A program made the translations under genes and the position numbers. A model generated the notes under the pieces. The model did no database searches and had not been told where the DNA came from. It was given only the letters and a program-made list of their open reading frames with translations. This document shows positions 1-12,256 of a stretch of DNA of 64,000 nt, one piece after another (the first letter of the stretch is position 1; each line of letters starts with the position of its first letter). The stretch comes from Odiellus spinosus (lineage: Eukaryota; Arthropoda; Arachnida; Opiliones; Phalangiidae). Location of the stretch: the NCBI GenBank assembly GCA_963920705.1, contig OY987234.1:7265851-7329850 (forward strand). The letters run 5' to 3'.

Positions 1-20
1 TTCACTGGAAGTGGGCTCAC

Positions 21-108
21 CTTCTGAACTTGCCCTTGGGTAGCAAGGCAAGAAAAAGCCTGGAGGGTGAGTTTGTTTCCAGGGTGACAGGCAGAAGTAA
101 TCCTAGGC
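21..108 (-). other. Candidate internal exon, product unrecognised
   Basis: On the minus strand an 88-base stretch lies between a good 3' splice site (pyrimidine run then TTAAAG, ending at 109) and a good 5' splice site (CAGAAG followed by GTGAGC, at 21/20). After one leading base it reads through 29 codons without a stop, ending exactly at the donor; the peptide contains CHPGNKLTLQ and ends ATQGQVQK. GC is clearly higher than in the flanking DNA, as an exon in an AT-rich genome would be. I do not recognise the protein. Caution: the plus strand is also open (3-125) and carries its own donor-like AGG/GTGAGT at 66/67, so strand is uncertain. If real, the gene continues off the left edge and at least part of this window is its intron or flank. 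Confidence 0.27.
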
Positions 109-128
109 CTTTAAGAAAAACAGTTTAA

Positions 129-1519
129 TAAATGTTTCAAGATTTATCTTTCGGACCTTTTCTAATTAAACGAATGTTTTTCTCGACCCACGACTCGTAC
201 TTCGGGCGCGTGTTATAATAGCTAATAGTTGCTATCATAAAAGAGGAGCAGCTTACTAAGGGAATGTTCCTGTCCACGTCATCAGCTACGTCATTGCTTG
301 TAAAGCTCATAGCGCTCATGAGCAGCGAGCACTTCTAAAGCTTATTGTTTTCTATATCCCTATATCCGTGTCAGCTCTCAAGGTCGGGTCTCTCCAGAGT
401 GACCTCTGAGCCGTCTAGCCCCTAGCGTATAATGGAAACGGAAATAACTGTCCTGTATAACCTTAACGCCACGTGATTTCGTAACGTATAGTAAACAACA
501 TTCGCACCAACAAGTTCTTATGTAATATCAACAATTAACCTGGTATATTAATGACATTTTTTCAAGTGATTTATCTGGGTTGTAGCCCTTTTAAACTTTG
601 AATTTCTCTCTCGTCTTTATTCGCTTCTAATGAGACACGCGACAATATAGAGTTTCATATCAAATAAAATACAAAATTTTCTTTTCGAGATTCGATATAC
701 TATGCGAGGAATGAAAAAGGTGTACGTATGTCCGGGAGGAAATCGAACGACGGGAGGGAAATCGAGTAAAAATGCGTACTATTGGTCCGAGTAAATTGAG
801 AGTTCCACCGCTGCTAGATTTGTTTTTCTCAATTTTCCCCAAATTACTTTTTTCGCCCCCTTCCCTCCCCCACTTGGCCCGTTTGGTAATATAGAGACGC
901 GCACACTGATAGAGATTTTATTTACGTTTCAACATATAGGATACGGGCGAATAATAAAATGGATCTTATTTTCCGCGCGTTTCGGTTTAAATTAGGTTTT
1001 GAAATAGAAATTGTTTTTTCTTTTTTATTTGCCCCGCATATTGTAAATACGTATCAACGAATGTATTCGTTTCTCCATACAATATTCGGCCAGATTAATC
1101 TTAAATCTAATCAAATATCAATTCGTTCCTATGTAGTCTATAATAATTTTAATTAAAAAGGATATATACGCTCTATATGGATTAGATTAATTAGGTTTTT
1201 CCGTCAACTACCAATCGATAGTCAAAATTTAGCTATGTCGTTTTAAGTGTTGGAGTTTTGATTACCCAGAATTTCGAAGAAACTGATTATAAAATCACAG
1301 ATTTCGTGAGTTATAGGTAACAGTGTTAAGTTACGAACCTAATTTATGTTTTGAATGAAATATTTCACCCGTTTTAATATTTTAAAAATAATTTAAAATA
1401 TATATTTAACAACTTTTAGAATTTAAAAACGTATTTAATAGTTATTATTTTTAAAATAGTAAAACGCTGTGTCCTTGAAAAAAATATTTGAAACAAATTG
1501 AATTCTAATAAACCTTACT
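129..1519. other. Unique AT-rich DNA, no gene seen
   Basis: No frame of protein-like composition, no tandem repeat and no inverted repeat that I can support. Confidence 0.5.
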
Positions 1520-1774
1520 TAATTCGTGGTAATTCATGTTAATTCGAGGTAATTCGAGTTAGAGGTTTAGGTTTGGACTTGATATTTCTGATTATTTTAT
1601 AGTTATTCATAATTTGAAATTATCCACGGGAAGTCTATGATAAATTCAATGTAATCGAAATATTTAACTGATTATTATTAATAATTAACTAATTATTCAA
1701 ATATTTGTGGATTATCTTGTCGAAACCCGACCTCTTATACGAGTTAACTCGTGTTAATTCGTGTTATATTCGTC
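1520..1774. repeat. 10-bp tandem array split by a MITE
   Basis: Decamers of the type TAATTCGTGG run in phase at 1520, 1530, 1540 and 1550. After the element at 1562-1739 the same phase resumes at 1745, 1755 and 1765 with TAACTCGTGT, TAATTCGTGT and a diverged unit. The array therefore predates the insertion. Confidence 0.8.
1562..1739. mobile_element. hAT-like MITE, copy 1
   Basis: A non-coding element of about 175 bp with imperfect terminal inverted repeats (GAGGTTTAGGTTTGGAC at the left; the complement of GAGGTCGGGTTTCGAC at the right). It is flanked by CGAGTTA at 1555-1561 and 1740-1746, a 7-8 bp target duplication as hAT transposases make. It is homologous over its length to 25481-25653, including the inner stretch ending GAAAGTCTATGATAAA or close variants. 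No transposase is encoded, so it would depend on an autonomous relative elsewhere. Confidence 0.75.
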
Positions 1775-1823
1775 ATAATCTTTGATTTTTCAATTAAATT
1801 CCGCGCTTGTATTTTGAATTGCC

Positions 1824-1855
1824 CCTGTAGAAGTATTCCATCCGTCGCGCATCCG
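1824..1855 (+). repeat. Short dispersed repeat, copy 1 of 3
   Basis: A motif beginning CCTGTAGAAGTATTCCATC and running into a CGCG-rich end recurs, diverged, at about 62511-62545 and 62601-62632. Nature unknown. Confidence 0.45.
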
Positions 1856-1856
1856 T

Positions 1857-4800
1857 GTCGAAAGCAGAGCCACCCACCAGGGGCTGTATTCCAAACCCAA
1901 TTCAAAACTGGAATGATTCAATTGAAAAAACTTCAGTAGTTGACGACTGAGCCCGCTGGACTTTGGGTGTCGGTTAACCCTAACTATTTCCATCGCTACG
2001 ATGTTTAACACGGCGAATTAATCCGCCTTAGCCTTTCCCTTGGCGTCAACTACTCCACACTTTTCGAACTGAATTTTAACGGTCTATTTAAAACGTATTA
2101 AGTCGAGCGTGTAATTTACAAAAGTGACTTTTAAATGAACTTAAAACGAACGGCGGATTACGTTGGAAATTAAACTAAACGAGGCGCGAATCGAAGCGAG
2201 CTAGAAAATGATTAAAACTCGAAGATGGACTTTGAAAAAGAATGATTTTCGGACGAAAATCGAGTTTGGGAACGCGGAATGAAAATTTTTCGATACGCCG
2301 AGAGAAAAAGAGGTTTGCGAGATAGAGAAGAGTCGTTTTGGCTTTATTTTTACTGGAAAAAAGTAAAATATTTCATTTTAAGATAAAACCGAGCTGGAAG
2401 TTAAGAGTCCGAGCACGATAGAGAATGTTATTCCTATTCCCAGAAACGTTTCCCCGCCTCGAACGTCGGTATCAATTAATAGTGAAAAAATAAGGTCTAC
2501 TCGTCGCGCTAGAAACGATTTAAGGCATCCTACTCGCGAAAGCCCAGCCAATGGAAAAAAAGAGGAAAGAAAAAATTATTCACTTTCTCGCGAGGTGAAC
2601 GAAAAAAATAAAAAGATTCCAAGAAAGAGCGAGAGAATGGAAAAAAATCGAGAGAACTGAAAAAAATTTCCAAGGGAGAATGAAATTAAATATAACATAG
2701 GATCACAGCCCACTAGCTTATCATTCGAGTCAATACGGAACGTCACTCGCTAAAACAATTTTAGCACGCGCTTTTACATACAAAATTAAAAGTTGAAGGC
2801 CGCGATTTGGAAGCCTTTCACGTTATTATATATATTTAAAGGGAGACATTAAAATGGGTGTAGTATGATTTAAAAAGCGCCTATTCAAATTCCACTCAAA
2901 AATATTCAGCCGTTTTCTCGTAAGAGGATTTGAAATTCGCTTCAAGGCAATCAGTTTTGAATGAGAAATATTTAAATTTTCTGAAAATTGGAGTTGAACA
3001 ATTTTCGCTACATTTGTATCTCGCGTCAGAATTGCAGTTCTATCTTTCGAGTAAATCGCGTAAATTTTCGCGCGCCGATCTTGATTATAAAATCATTTTT
3101 ACGATAGCGCTTGTCAAATTTCGCGTAGCCATAAATATATGAAAAATTAACTATTATTTATATATTTATAAATTGATTATTTCTGCTCTAACTCTTGAGA
3201 ATAAAATCTCAGTTTTTCGGATTTAGCGCCGTGTCACCCTTTTAGCTTAATTCTCAAGCTAATGGGTTCCAAGTTTGTAATAAAATATTAATAATAAAAT
3301 GTTAATATATATAGTTCAGTATCCCTTGGAGATTTTTTTGGCGATGGCACGCGGCTCCGAGGGAGTGCGGGTCCAGGTTGGGCTGTTCGGGGATGAAGAT
3401 AGGGTGAGGGCGGGGCCGAGGGTGGGTGAGAAAATCCTTTACGGGCCGTCGATTTGAATATTAAGCGATGAACTTTTCAAGATTATTTTCTTCTTTTTCT
3501 TCTCGGTTTTATTTAATTTTTTTTTTATTTTTTTTTTTTTTTTTTCTTCTAAAAGTGAAAGCCGAAAGGAGAATCTTCATCGAGTCGGAAATGTACTCGA
3601 GAAGCGAAAATTATTATTTTTATTAGACGCCGCTTATGGGCGCGCATCCACGGACAGAGAGAAAAGAAAAAGGGGACTTGAAAGGTATACGGGTGGGTGC
3701 GGGGTCATCCGCCCCTCCCATCCCCCCAAGCCCCGTTATATAGTTCACCCAAGAACCCCCGATTTAATAGATAGAACGGCACCACATCGTAATTTTTCTA
3801 ACGAAACCGCTTACCGGGTATCGCGAACACGCCTAATTTCGCCTTATTCCGCGTCATTTCGTGGACCGAATCATCTTTAAGTATCATCACGCACCAAACT
3901 ATACTACGCCTTGTATTTGAGAGAAGGATACGGAGTACTGTAGCTTTGTAGGCTATGATTTCTCATTGTGGGGTCGTATCGCGGGTGTCTCGGGTGCGTG
4001 GGATGAAAAATCTTCTTGGCATATATTAAGTCGGGCGAGCGCCCTTTTTATTTTGACACCTTCAAAGTTTGCCTTCTTTCGGCGGCGCGACGTTTTTGAT
4101 TAGTTTTAAAAATAAACTTTCTCCGAACTAGAAATTGGAGGGATTTAAAGAGCTTCCGCGCGGCAAGAACCAAATTAAACTTTGCCAAACTCCGTTTACA
4201 TAAATATATCGCTCGGGCGAATACTTAACATATATCTTAAAAACTTTGAATTTTTCGTTACGTTAAAGATTTTAATATACGGATATCTGTGTGGGAATTT
4301 TCGATAAAATGAGATTTGAAGAAGAAAATGATTCGAGTGTCTCGATTGAAAATGGAGTTGGCCACTCGATTACCATATGACCCAAGCCGAAATCACTCAA
4401 AGTGACTTTTTATTTAGATTGAGGCTAGAATTGCTTCCAAGTATACCATTTCTAAAGCCGTTTATTAAATTAGTGTTAAAAATAATAATGATTAAGTATT
4501 TTAATCGCCCGTCTTGTTTCGATCGCGAATTTGAATTGAGTTTTTGCGTCAACCTAAAGGATTGACAAAGATAAATGAAGATCTAAGAGGGGAGGCGGGG
4601 CGAAGTCTTCGTCTCTCTTGACCCGCCGCACTGATTATCCTATTATATTTTGCTATAGATCTCTTTTTATTTTTTCTGGGCATTTGGGCGTTGAGACCCG
4701 AACGATTAAACGAGTTTTTCAATCATATATTGGCTTATAGCTCGAGTTTTAAAGGGCGTTTCATTTTCATATTGATCGATCCGTCTTTAATCTTTATCGC

Positions 4801-6224
4801 CCGCGCCACCATTCATCATTCAATTTATCGTATTAAAATAAATCCTATTAAATAACGTTTCGTAATCATTGACATCTCCGCACTCGGGGCTCCGCAGCCG
4901 ACGGATTAGAGACTCAGCAACCAGAGAAGCTCCGCAATCTCGGCAAGAAGAGAATTTAAACGTTTGACGGAGAAGAAATTATGCCCACCAAAAAAAAAAC
5001 ACTTGAAGAGACTAATTCAAACGCCCAAGGTTTAGTCATAGCTCGCTGTTCATACGCGACGTATATTAATCTCAAACGTGATTTTATTATCGGGTAATAA
5101 TAGTCAAAAATATACTAGGAGAATCCGAGTTTATAACTGGCGATCATCGGGAAAAGACGATTTATGGAAAAATAATCTTAATGGCAGAGACAAACGGCTG
5201 TAAGGGGGGCAGAAAGAGAGAGATGAGAATATATATACGAGAACTCTTGACCAAGGATCGCGAGTTCGGTCATCTTTTGATAAATGGTCTAAGCGGTCGT
5301 CCATCCCAACCGCGGCCCGTTTCTCGAGCTGACCATGTTGACCAAACCACAACTATACTGGCAGCCTTCCGACGTCGGGAAGATATTTCGGAAGAAGACT
5401 GTTAGAAATCCGTCACGCACCTGTAGACCAAACGATATAAGCGCCTTTAAACGACAACGGTGAGGGCGAGTGAGTGTACCCGATACGGTTCAAACGCCCT
5501 ATACATAAAGACCCAAACATCGACATCAGAGATGGGTATAGAAGGTGGATTCGTGAGAGCGCTCTATGGAGTGACTGCGGCTACGAACCAAGATACCGAT
5601 ATAGGCATTTTCCACTCTCGCTATCCTATAATTCTCCGGCTAAAATAGCGGGTTCTCTTCTCCAAGATGGATCGCTTCTCGGCTCGACCGAGACTGGTCG
5701 ATTCCGAGCTTAGAAAGGTTGAAAGTTTCCATCAGAAGAGGTATATAAGTATACGGAATGTATCACATCTAAGAGTGCGTGTATAAGAAGGAGAAGCGTA
5801 TAGCGAAGAGAGACCCGCGGGTCGAAACCGTAGAAAGGTAAGGAAGGATTCGATCTACAGTCGGGATCAGGTTTTACGTTCCACGCGCGCTTGCCTGTAA
5901 AGGATCCCAATGGTATTTGGTAGAAAAAAGTGGTACTTGTATCTCCCGGAGAACTGAAAATTACGGGTGATTCTTCTCAGACTGGTTGCGCGCGCGGTGC
6001 CATATGGAAAAAGATTTTCTATCCGTCCGTCCGTCGAGGAGGATCGAGAGAAAGGATGACAAGTTTTACCGCGTGATTGATTGATTCAATTACCGAGAAG
6101 ATTGCCCTATATAGACTATATGGTGAGAGAGAGATAGAAAGAACTTTTCTCCCGAAAACAGAAACCCCTCCAAATAATCAAAAACCGTCTCAAGTTATCA
6201 CGGAACCATCGCAAATATTTAGTT
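1857..6224. other. Mostly unique DNA with a poly-T tract and GC-rich patches
   Basis: No gene recognised. There is a T-rich tract at about 3517-3545 and C/G-rich stretches at 3340-3445 and 3690-3745. Short open frames near 5.1-5.9 kb overlap on both strands and look like chance. Confidence 0.45.
3338..3456 (+). other. GC-rich patch with an open frame, unrecognised
   Basis: GC jumps well above the background. The plus frame containing ATGGCACGCGGCTCC is open up to a TGA at 3457-3459 and contains GDEDRVRAGPRVGEK. It follows a weak acceptor-like TTCAG near 3319, and a donor-like AGG/GTGAGG lies inside. It could be a small exon, but stop-poor GC-rich DNA opens frames by itself and the other strand is open too. 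Confidence 0.12.
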
Positions 6225-6585
6225 AAGTTCAATTAGTTAAATTAAATTAACTTATTTTTTCAAAAGACTGATACTGCATGGTTTAACAACCTCAAAACTT
6301 TATTTTTTGGGGAGCTTTCAAGCACACACGCTCCTTTTCAACCCAGCTAATACAACTAAAAATTTTATTTCCCCCTTTTTTGTTTGTAAAAATAAACCTG
6401 TATAGTGTTGTTAAAATTTTTAGTTGTATTAGCTGGGTTGAAAAGGAGCGTGTGTGCTCGAAAGCTCCCCAAAAATTAAAGTTTTGAGGTTGTTAAACCA
6501 TGCAGTATCAGTCTTTTGAAAAAATAAGTTAATTTAATTTATATTTAACCATGGTCAATAAATATAATATTAAAGTTCAATTAGT
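6225..6585. mobile_element. 304-bp inverted-repeat element bounded by a 13-bp direct repeat
   Basis: Arms of 130 bases (6238-6367 and 6412-6541) pair with only about two mismatches across a 44-base loop. The 13-mer AAGTTCAATTAGT abuts the left arm (6225-6237) and recurs at 6573-6585, 31 bases beyond the right arm. Element plus unpaired tail, flanked by a direct repeat, suggests an insertion with target duplication. The near-perfect arms imply recent origin or ongoing correction. A transcript would form long double-stranded RNA. No coding capacity. Confidence 0.85.
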
Positions 6586-6716
6586 ATTTGAAAATAACAA
6601 TTAATCGAGTTTGTGGCTTTGGAAAATACCTAGAAAAGATAGAAAAATATTCCAACTCGGTCTTAAATCTACTGGTTTAAGTGGATGTTCGATATTGGGT
6701 TTGTAAAAAATTTTGG

Positions 6717-6975
6717 AACTGAGATTCCCCGACTTTTCCAGGTTTTCCTTGACCAATATTTAATATCTTACATGACTCTACTCATATATGCAAGCTGTAA
6801 CACACGAACACACTTTTCTAAACTTGATTTGACACAAGTCTATCAGTCAGTTACTGCATAGTTTGCTCAGAAAAAAAAAAAAAAATGAATTATTTTTACA
6901 TTAAAATTACCTTGAGCTGCACCGAAATATTCTACTTTCCCTGACCTTATGGGTTTTAAAATTTCCTGTACGAAC
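6717..6975 (+). repeat. Dispersed CCCTGAC-type repeat, copy 1
   Basis: It shares CGACTTTTCCAGGTTTTCC and, further on, a TTTCCCTGACCTTA stretch with the copy at 32170-32450. Repeats with this 'CCCTGACTTTTCCAGG' core are common in invertebrate genomes and are thought to be non-autonomous transposons. Ends were not resolved here. Confidence 0.5.
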
Positions 6976-7921
6976 CCTGTCTTAAGTCGAACGAAGTTTT
7001 AAAAATATTTTTACGCACGAAAAAGGATGATTGAAATTCAAAGAAAGGAAAAAAAAAGCATCGGAGCAAGTTTCTCCAAACTGTAACTTAAAAAGAAATG
7101 AAAGAAATGGCGCCGTTTCCTCAGGAAAAAAAAAGAAATCTACCTGATATTATTGATTTGATTATTCTACGAGCCACGTGTACGTACTAAAACAATTTAG
7201 GGTAAATCAGACGGAAAAGCTTGGGCCATTTACTTTTAATAAAAATAAATTTGGCGTAATGTTTGTCGAGTCCGACAATGGCCAGACGCGCGTCTTAAAC
7301 TTATTTAACGCCGCAACGAAAACATTGGAACATTGGAAAGAAAGAATTCCAGCAAACCGAGTTATATCGCGTTGGTAATGGGGGGAAGAGGAGGTTGTGG
7401 CACTTTTGGTAATTACCCAATCATTCGCCCGTTGTCTAAAAATTCGCAGAATTTTATTACGTTTACTATTTGAGTAATAAGTCCGATACGAATACCAGAT
7501 GGCTCCCTCACCCTCCTCCCACCACTACCACATCTCCTTGACCGCCAGCCGCCGAAACAAAACATAGATTTGCCCGCGAGAAAGAAAACTAGGTAAAGCC
7601 GCAACCAAATTTGAAAACCGCAACTCCCCCCGGCTCAAAAAAAGAAAGAGAAGTAATTTCGAACAAGTTCTCGAGAACAAATACTTTTCTTTAAAAAATA
7701 AACCGTATAATTTGATTTAACGTAATTAGTTTGAGCTACTAATAAGTGAAGATGAAAGTAGTGGCTTTTTATTTGTTTAACCCACATTTGCGCTGGATTT
7801 TCCAGACAATAATTTACAATCTTCCCGCCTCTATAATATTAGGATTGCCAAATCGATATACCGTAATTAGACTTTTCTATTCATGGATTCCGATGAGATT
7901 ATTTGCATAATTTCCAAATAT
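6976..7921. other. Unique DNA, no gene seen
   Basis: Short open frames (7178-7378 plus, 7413-7604 minus) are of chance length and I recognise no product. Confidence 0.4.
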
Positions 7922-8205
7922 CTTTAAAGTGAGGCTGTCATTGATTTGCCCTGATCTCCAATTGGAAATCGAGTAGGATTTTCGAAAAGATTTTTAAAAA
8001 ATGATTCAAAATATATTTACATAAGTCATAGAAAAAAATTAAAAATGCGTATTTTGTAATCGATATTTTAGAATTTTCTAAAATCAAAAATTCTCCGCAT
8101 GGTTCATTATGGTTCATTATTGTAGAGCCTATAGTTGATTCTCATGCGTTCTGACATGTGATAATAATTTAATATAACTGAAAATGGAGATAGTCTCACT
8201 TTAAG
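7922..8205. mobile_element. MITE with TTTAAAGTGAG ends, copy 1
   Basis: The left end CTTTAAAGTGAGGCTGTCA matches the inverted right end (complement of CTTAAAGTGAGACTATCTCC), giving a unit of about 284 bp. The same terminal sequence occurs at 28989-29413, though the interiors differ, so the two are siblings mobilised by the same machinery rather than recent copies. Confidence 0.7.
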
Positions 8206-8523
8206 AATTAATTTTGAATATGCGTATACCTATAATTATTTTTTCGTGTCTTAGTTTTTGATTTCATATTGTGGAAATATAAATTAATCTGTTTAATTAC
8301 TGATAGATTAATATATAGATACGACAAATCAACGGGAAAAATATTTGAATAAAATGAACCTATGCCAATTTGATCCAAGTTTCGGAAAAATGATTTTGAT
8401 TTAGTCGGGGTTTAAGAATACGTTTTTTGGACCATGCTTATTTCACAAGTACGTTTCGATTTATCTCGTAGAAAGAGAAAATTTACAAAGCGAAACATTC
8501 GCCTTAAGAAAATTACTGGCCGG

Positions 8524-8670
8524 GTCAATTTATTTTGCAGATTAAATCGAAATAAATATCGTAACCTATAGAGGGCATAAAAAGGATTAGAGATGAAGTA
8601 AAGAAACTCAACCTGACTCGTTTCAGGCCTTGTCCAATTGATCTAGCCAATTTAATCTGCAGAAATTGAC
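8524..8670. repeat. Imperfect inverted repeat
   Basis: Arms 8524-8547 and 8650-8670 (GTCAATTT...GCAGATTAAAT and its complement) pair apart from a three-base insertion. Single copy; could be a decayed element end. Confidence 0.45.
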
Positions 8671-9369
8671 AAAATCCCAAATCTTGTTTTTACACAAGCT
8701 GCCTGTTTTAATTACTTTTCATTTCAATGTGCTCCAATCGAATAACCCAAGAAATCGGCTTTTCCCAATTTGGCCAAAAATGGTTCAAACCAATTGAAAT
8801 AATCAGAATTCAAGAAAAGTGGATCAAAGGCATTTTAAATTTTGGTTCTGCACACTTTTGTAGAATTTAGTTATTTCTATTTGGTCTATATTGGTCGATT
8901 TTTGTTTGAATTTTCCAATAATTTGGAACATTTTTGACCAAATTAGGCGATTTTTCGTCATTTGGTAGCCGATTTCTTTCGTTGTTCTTTGAGATCACAT
9001 TGAAATTAAAAGTAAAAACAACGTCACAATATGTAAAAACAGCCTCGGAAATTTTGCAATTCCTCGCGTTTAAATTCAAGAGCATGATGCGAAATAAAAT
9101 TGACGGATACAGCTTAATTGACAAATATGGCCTAATTCTTATTGTTACGATATCAGTATTTCATATATTTTTTTATCTATAGTTCAAAGTCGATCAAAAA
9201 TTTGTGAAACGAAACGCTTTACGTATCGATTTTGAGAGGGAACGAATTCTGATTGCTAAATTAGCGTAAAAATGCCATTATTATTATTAGGCGCATGCCG
9301 GGGTCACGGGGAATCGTGGGGATTTGAAATAGGAGTGTCCGTGCAAGGCCGGGATCCAACTGATGGGCG

Positions 9370-9434
9370 TTATTTCCGTTTCACAAAGAATATACCTACA
9401 TTCGAGAATCTGCATTCTTTGTAAACGAAATAAA
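9370..9434. repeat. 65-base hairpin
   Basis: Arms 9370-9391 and 9414-9434 pair nearly completely (ACAAAGAAT against ATTCTTTGT, extended by TTATTTCC/GAAATAAA). It is followed by a perfect 7-bp stem palindrome CCGTGTCCGACACGG at 9439-9453. Function unknown. Confidence 0.5.
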
Positions 9435-10051
9435 ATCCCCGTGTCCGACACGGAATTGAACCCCAGACTACAAGAGAGCGTGTGAGAGAGAGAGAGGGCC
9501 CGCGGGAGGCCCCACGCTGCGTGCAACCCCAAAAGACGATAAATTATTAATTCTGACATCGAAAAAAGAAAAAGTTACCCAGATTCATGTCTTATAACGC
9601 GCGCGCCAGTGCGACGCAGTCTTCTCTAGCCAGCGGGTTGAGATTGCAACTACTACCAAAGTAATCCCTACCTCTTAATCTTAATATTTAAAGTACTAGG
9701 GACACTCTTTTTTCCGAAAATAACTGTCCAACTATATGATTTTAAAATATTAATTACGTCGTATCCCGACCAAGGCTAAAACGGCCCCAGAGAAAAAAAC
9801 TACTATTTTCGTAATCGTGGTAGACCACCATTATTTATATTGACTTCATTAGAGACCCATACCGCTATAGACAATGCTAATTACATTCTAAATTAAAGGG
9901 GTTCAATTGGGGTTCAAATTTAAACCATCTCCAAATAAAAGGTCCAGATAAGCTTCATTGCCAAAAAAAAAACGCAGACAACAATAAACCCATGTTCAAT
10001 ATTAAACCGTTACAAATGGTTCAACTTTGAGCCAAACAAGGCGGCCGTGCT

Positions 10052-10137
10052 CCAAATTAGAACTTAACTAAGTTAAGAGGTCGTACCATACGGTGATGTA
10101 CGGTACGACCTCCAAACTTGGTTAACTTCTAATTTGG
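10052..10137. ncRNA. Pre-miRNA-like hairpin (candidate)
   Basis: An 86-base imperfect palindrome with two 40-base arms and a 6-base loop. By eye 35 of 40 positions are Watson-Crick pairs, plus one wobble if transcribed from the plus strand. Mismatches are spread singly or in pairs, as in animal microRNA precursors, and size and loop are typical. The stem includes GAGGTCGTACC. No known microRNA is recognised, and a tiny MITE or a chance foldback is the main alternative. No second copy was noticed in this window. Confidence 0.35.
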
Positions 10138-12202
10138 TACACTTTTCTTTAAAATTCGTAACTTAAATTTAACGGGCTGGTATTAAGGCTAGAAGGGCAC
10201 GTTTTGTAGACGCCATATCGGGCTATTCGGAAAAAATACCTTAGACACTCTAGGAAAACACCCGGAGCCGATACGACGCTAATTAGGCCTAAGACGAGAT
10301 AATAAACCTCCTAACATCGTGGTTAACTCTAAAATACAATTAAAACATGTCTTTAGAGGCGCCCGCGCTACCGGAATGACACCATCCGATCGTGACGTCA
10401 TTAAGAGACTGCGGACTTATATATTCCCCACGAGATAGCTACGCGATCGAATGATTTGATTTGGTTAAAAAATGGTAATATAGGCCTTGTAAAAATATAT
10501 ATATTTCAGGTTGATGTGATGTTCTTTCCCATAGCAGTCCAAAGAATTAAATATAAAAATTCCATTCGGTTTTGGAGTCGGCCGTAGTCCTTTAAAAAAC
10601 GAAAAGCCGACACGATTTAACTCGAAACGCAGTAGAATACTTGAACCTACAACGAGTGTATCTTTATACAGCGATATTTGCAGCGAAAGATCGCCACGAA
10701 GCAAACGCCGCGATAACGGAACAACGAGAGAGATATCGAGGGTAGTGATAGCTAGCGTGGAGAATCCTGGTTGAAGCTATAGTTGTCTAACATCCGGGAA
10801 ACAACATTTTGATATAAAAGAAACATCGAAATATCATTGTACGCGGCGAAGAGACAGCGGCTACGACCCGCGCAAGACCGACAGGCAGCTGGTCACCCGC
10901 TACCGCGTTCGCTTCTTAAGAAAAAGTTACAAAGATTTATTATACTCTAGTCTATACCATCTCCCCTTCCCAACCCCGGACATCGAGGCCAGTGAATGAA
11001 AACGCTATAGTAGCTCTCTTGCGAATTTGAATGTGATCTCTTATTATAGGTAGAGTTTACGTTCGCCATTTAAAGCAACCAAAAACCATAAATTTGCTAT
11101 CAGATCTAAAGAGACTCTCGTATCGATATCGGAGACGCGAAAAGTTCGCTTACTCCCTGTAAATCTCGGTGCTTCGCCCAATATTTCAGAATTCCCTGAA
11201 CTGTTCTATCCGTCCCTCACAAATAAACTCACGGTGAAAAGCATTATCAATTTAAATTGTAACAAAAAAACTTACAATACATTTTAGCTTGTAAAGTTCA
11301 TTTGAGCATTGAAAACGCCTTGAAAATTATATCAAAGTACTTGAAATAAGGCTGTCTATGGCCTATATGGATTATATTTTTATAAACATATTCATATTTC
11401 TACGCTTATGCCGGGTTGCGGCCTTTTGAAAATTAAAATACAAAAATTATTTTTCGTATATAAGAGTAGTTTTGTTCTCAAACGTAATTAACGATCATTT
11501 TCACTTAAAAAGGTACGTTTTAACCAGACTTTTCAAAGTTTTCTGCAATTTTAGAAGTTCCAAGAAGTTTTAATAGAAATAGAAATTACTTTTCACTACC
11601 CTTTTTTCTTTATTTTCAAAAACTTTCGACTACTATATTAATTCAAGTTTAAATAATTCAGGTTTTATCACGGAAATGGTCAAGTGGACGACGACGTCAA
11701 GTCGCGTCACTGGAAATGCGCAATTGTTTGTTTGTGAATTTTTAATTTCGCGCCATTTGAAAATCCGCCAATTTACGCGGGAATCCAAGAACTAGTATAT
11801 AGTAACGATATAAATAACGCGTGAGTTGACGTCATCGTTTCTTAGCCCCAACTAGCTGTTGGCGAAACAGGATAATTTTTAATAACCTTATTTTCCAGGA
11901 GTTCATTTCTGTTTGAGTATAAAGGGAGATTGGGCAGAGGGCCTAACTAATTTAACCTGACAACAAAATGTGCCGCTTTTGTCAGGATAGCGTATATACA
12001 TTAAATATTTTGGATTCGAGTGAAGCGAAATAGCCGTGAAAATTATTCCAAGAAGACAAGTTATCAATTCTTGGAATTGTTCGTATTAGGTAGGACCGAA
12101 ATTTGCTCCTTGGGATGAATTTGGGCGCCTGGTAAGAGCCAAACAATAGGGGGATTTCGGGGATGTGAGTCCATTGTTAAGGGATGAAAACGACACGGGC
12201 AT
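10138..12202. other. Unique DNA, no gene seen
   Basis: No repeat or gene supported. Short frames overlap on both strands. Confidence 0.4.
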
Positions 12203-12256
12203 TGTGGGCGCATTAGCTCTCTATTGGTAGCGTTACTCGGGGTTCAACCCCCACAC
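12203..12256 (+). other. tRNA-like or SINE-head remnant
   Basis: A-box-like TAGCTCTCTATTGGTAGCG is followed after only TTACT by a B-box-like GGGGTTCAACCCC, and the outer TGTGGG/CCCACA could pair as an acceptor stem. The anticodon arm is missing, so this cannot be a working tRNA. It may be a collapsed tRNA pseudogene or a piece of a tRNA-derived SINE. A chance match is possible. Confidence 0.3.

Noticed and set aside
9455-9480. tRNA T-arm (GGGGTTCAATTCC on the minus strand)
   Set aside because: The stem does not pair and no D-arm is found upstream.
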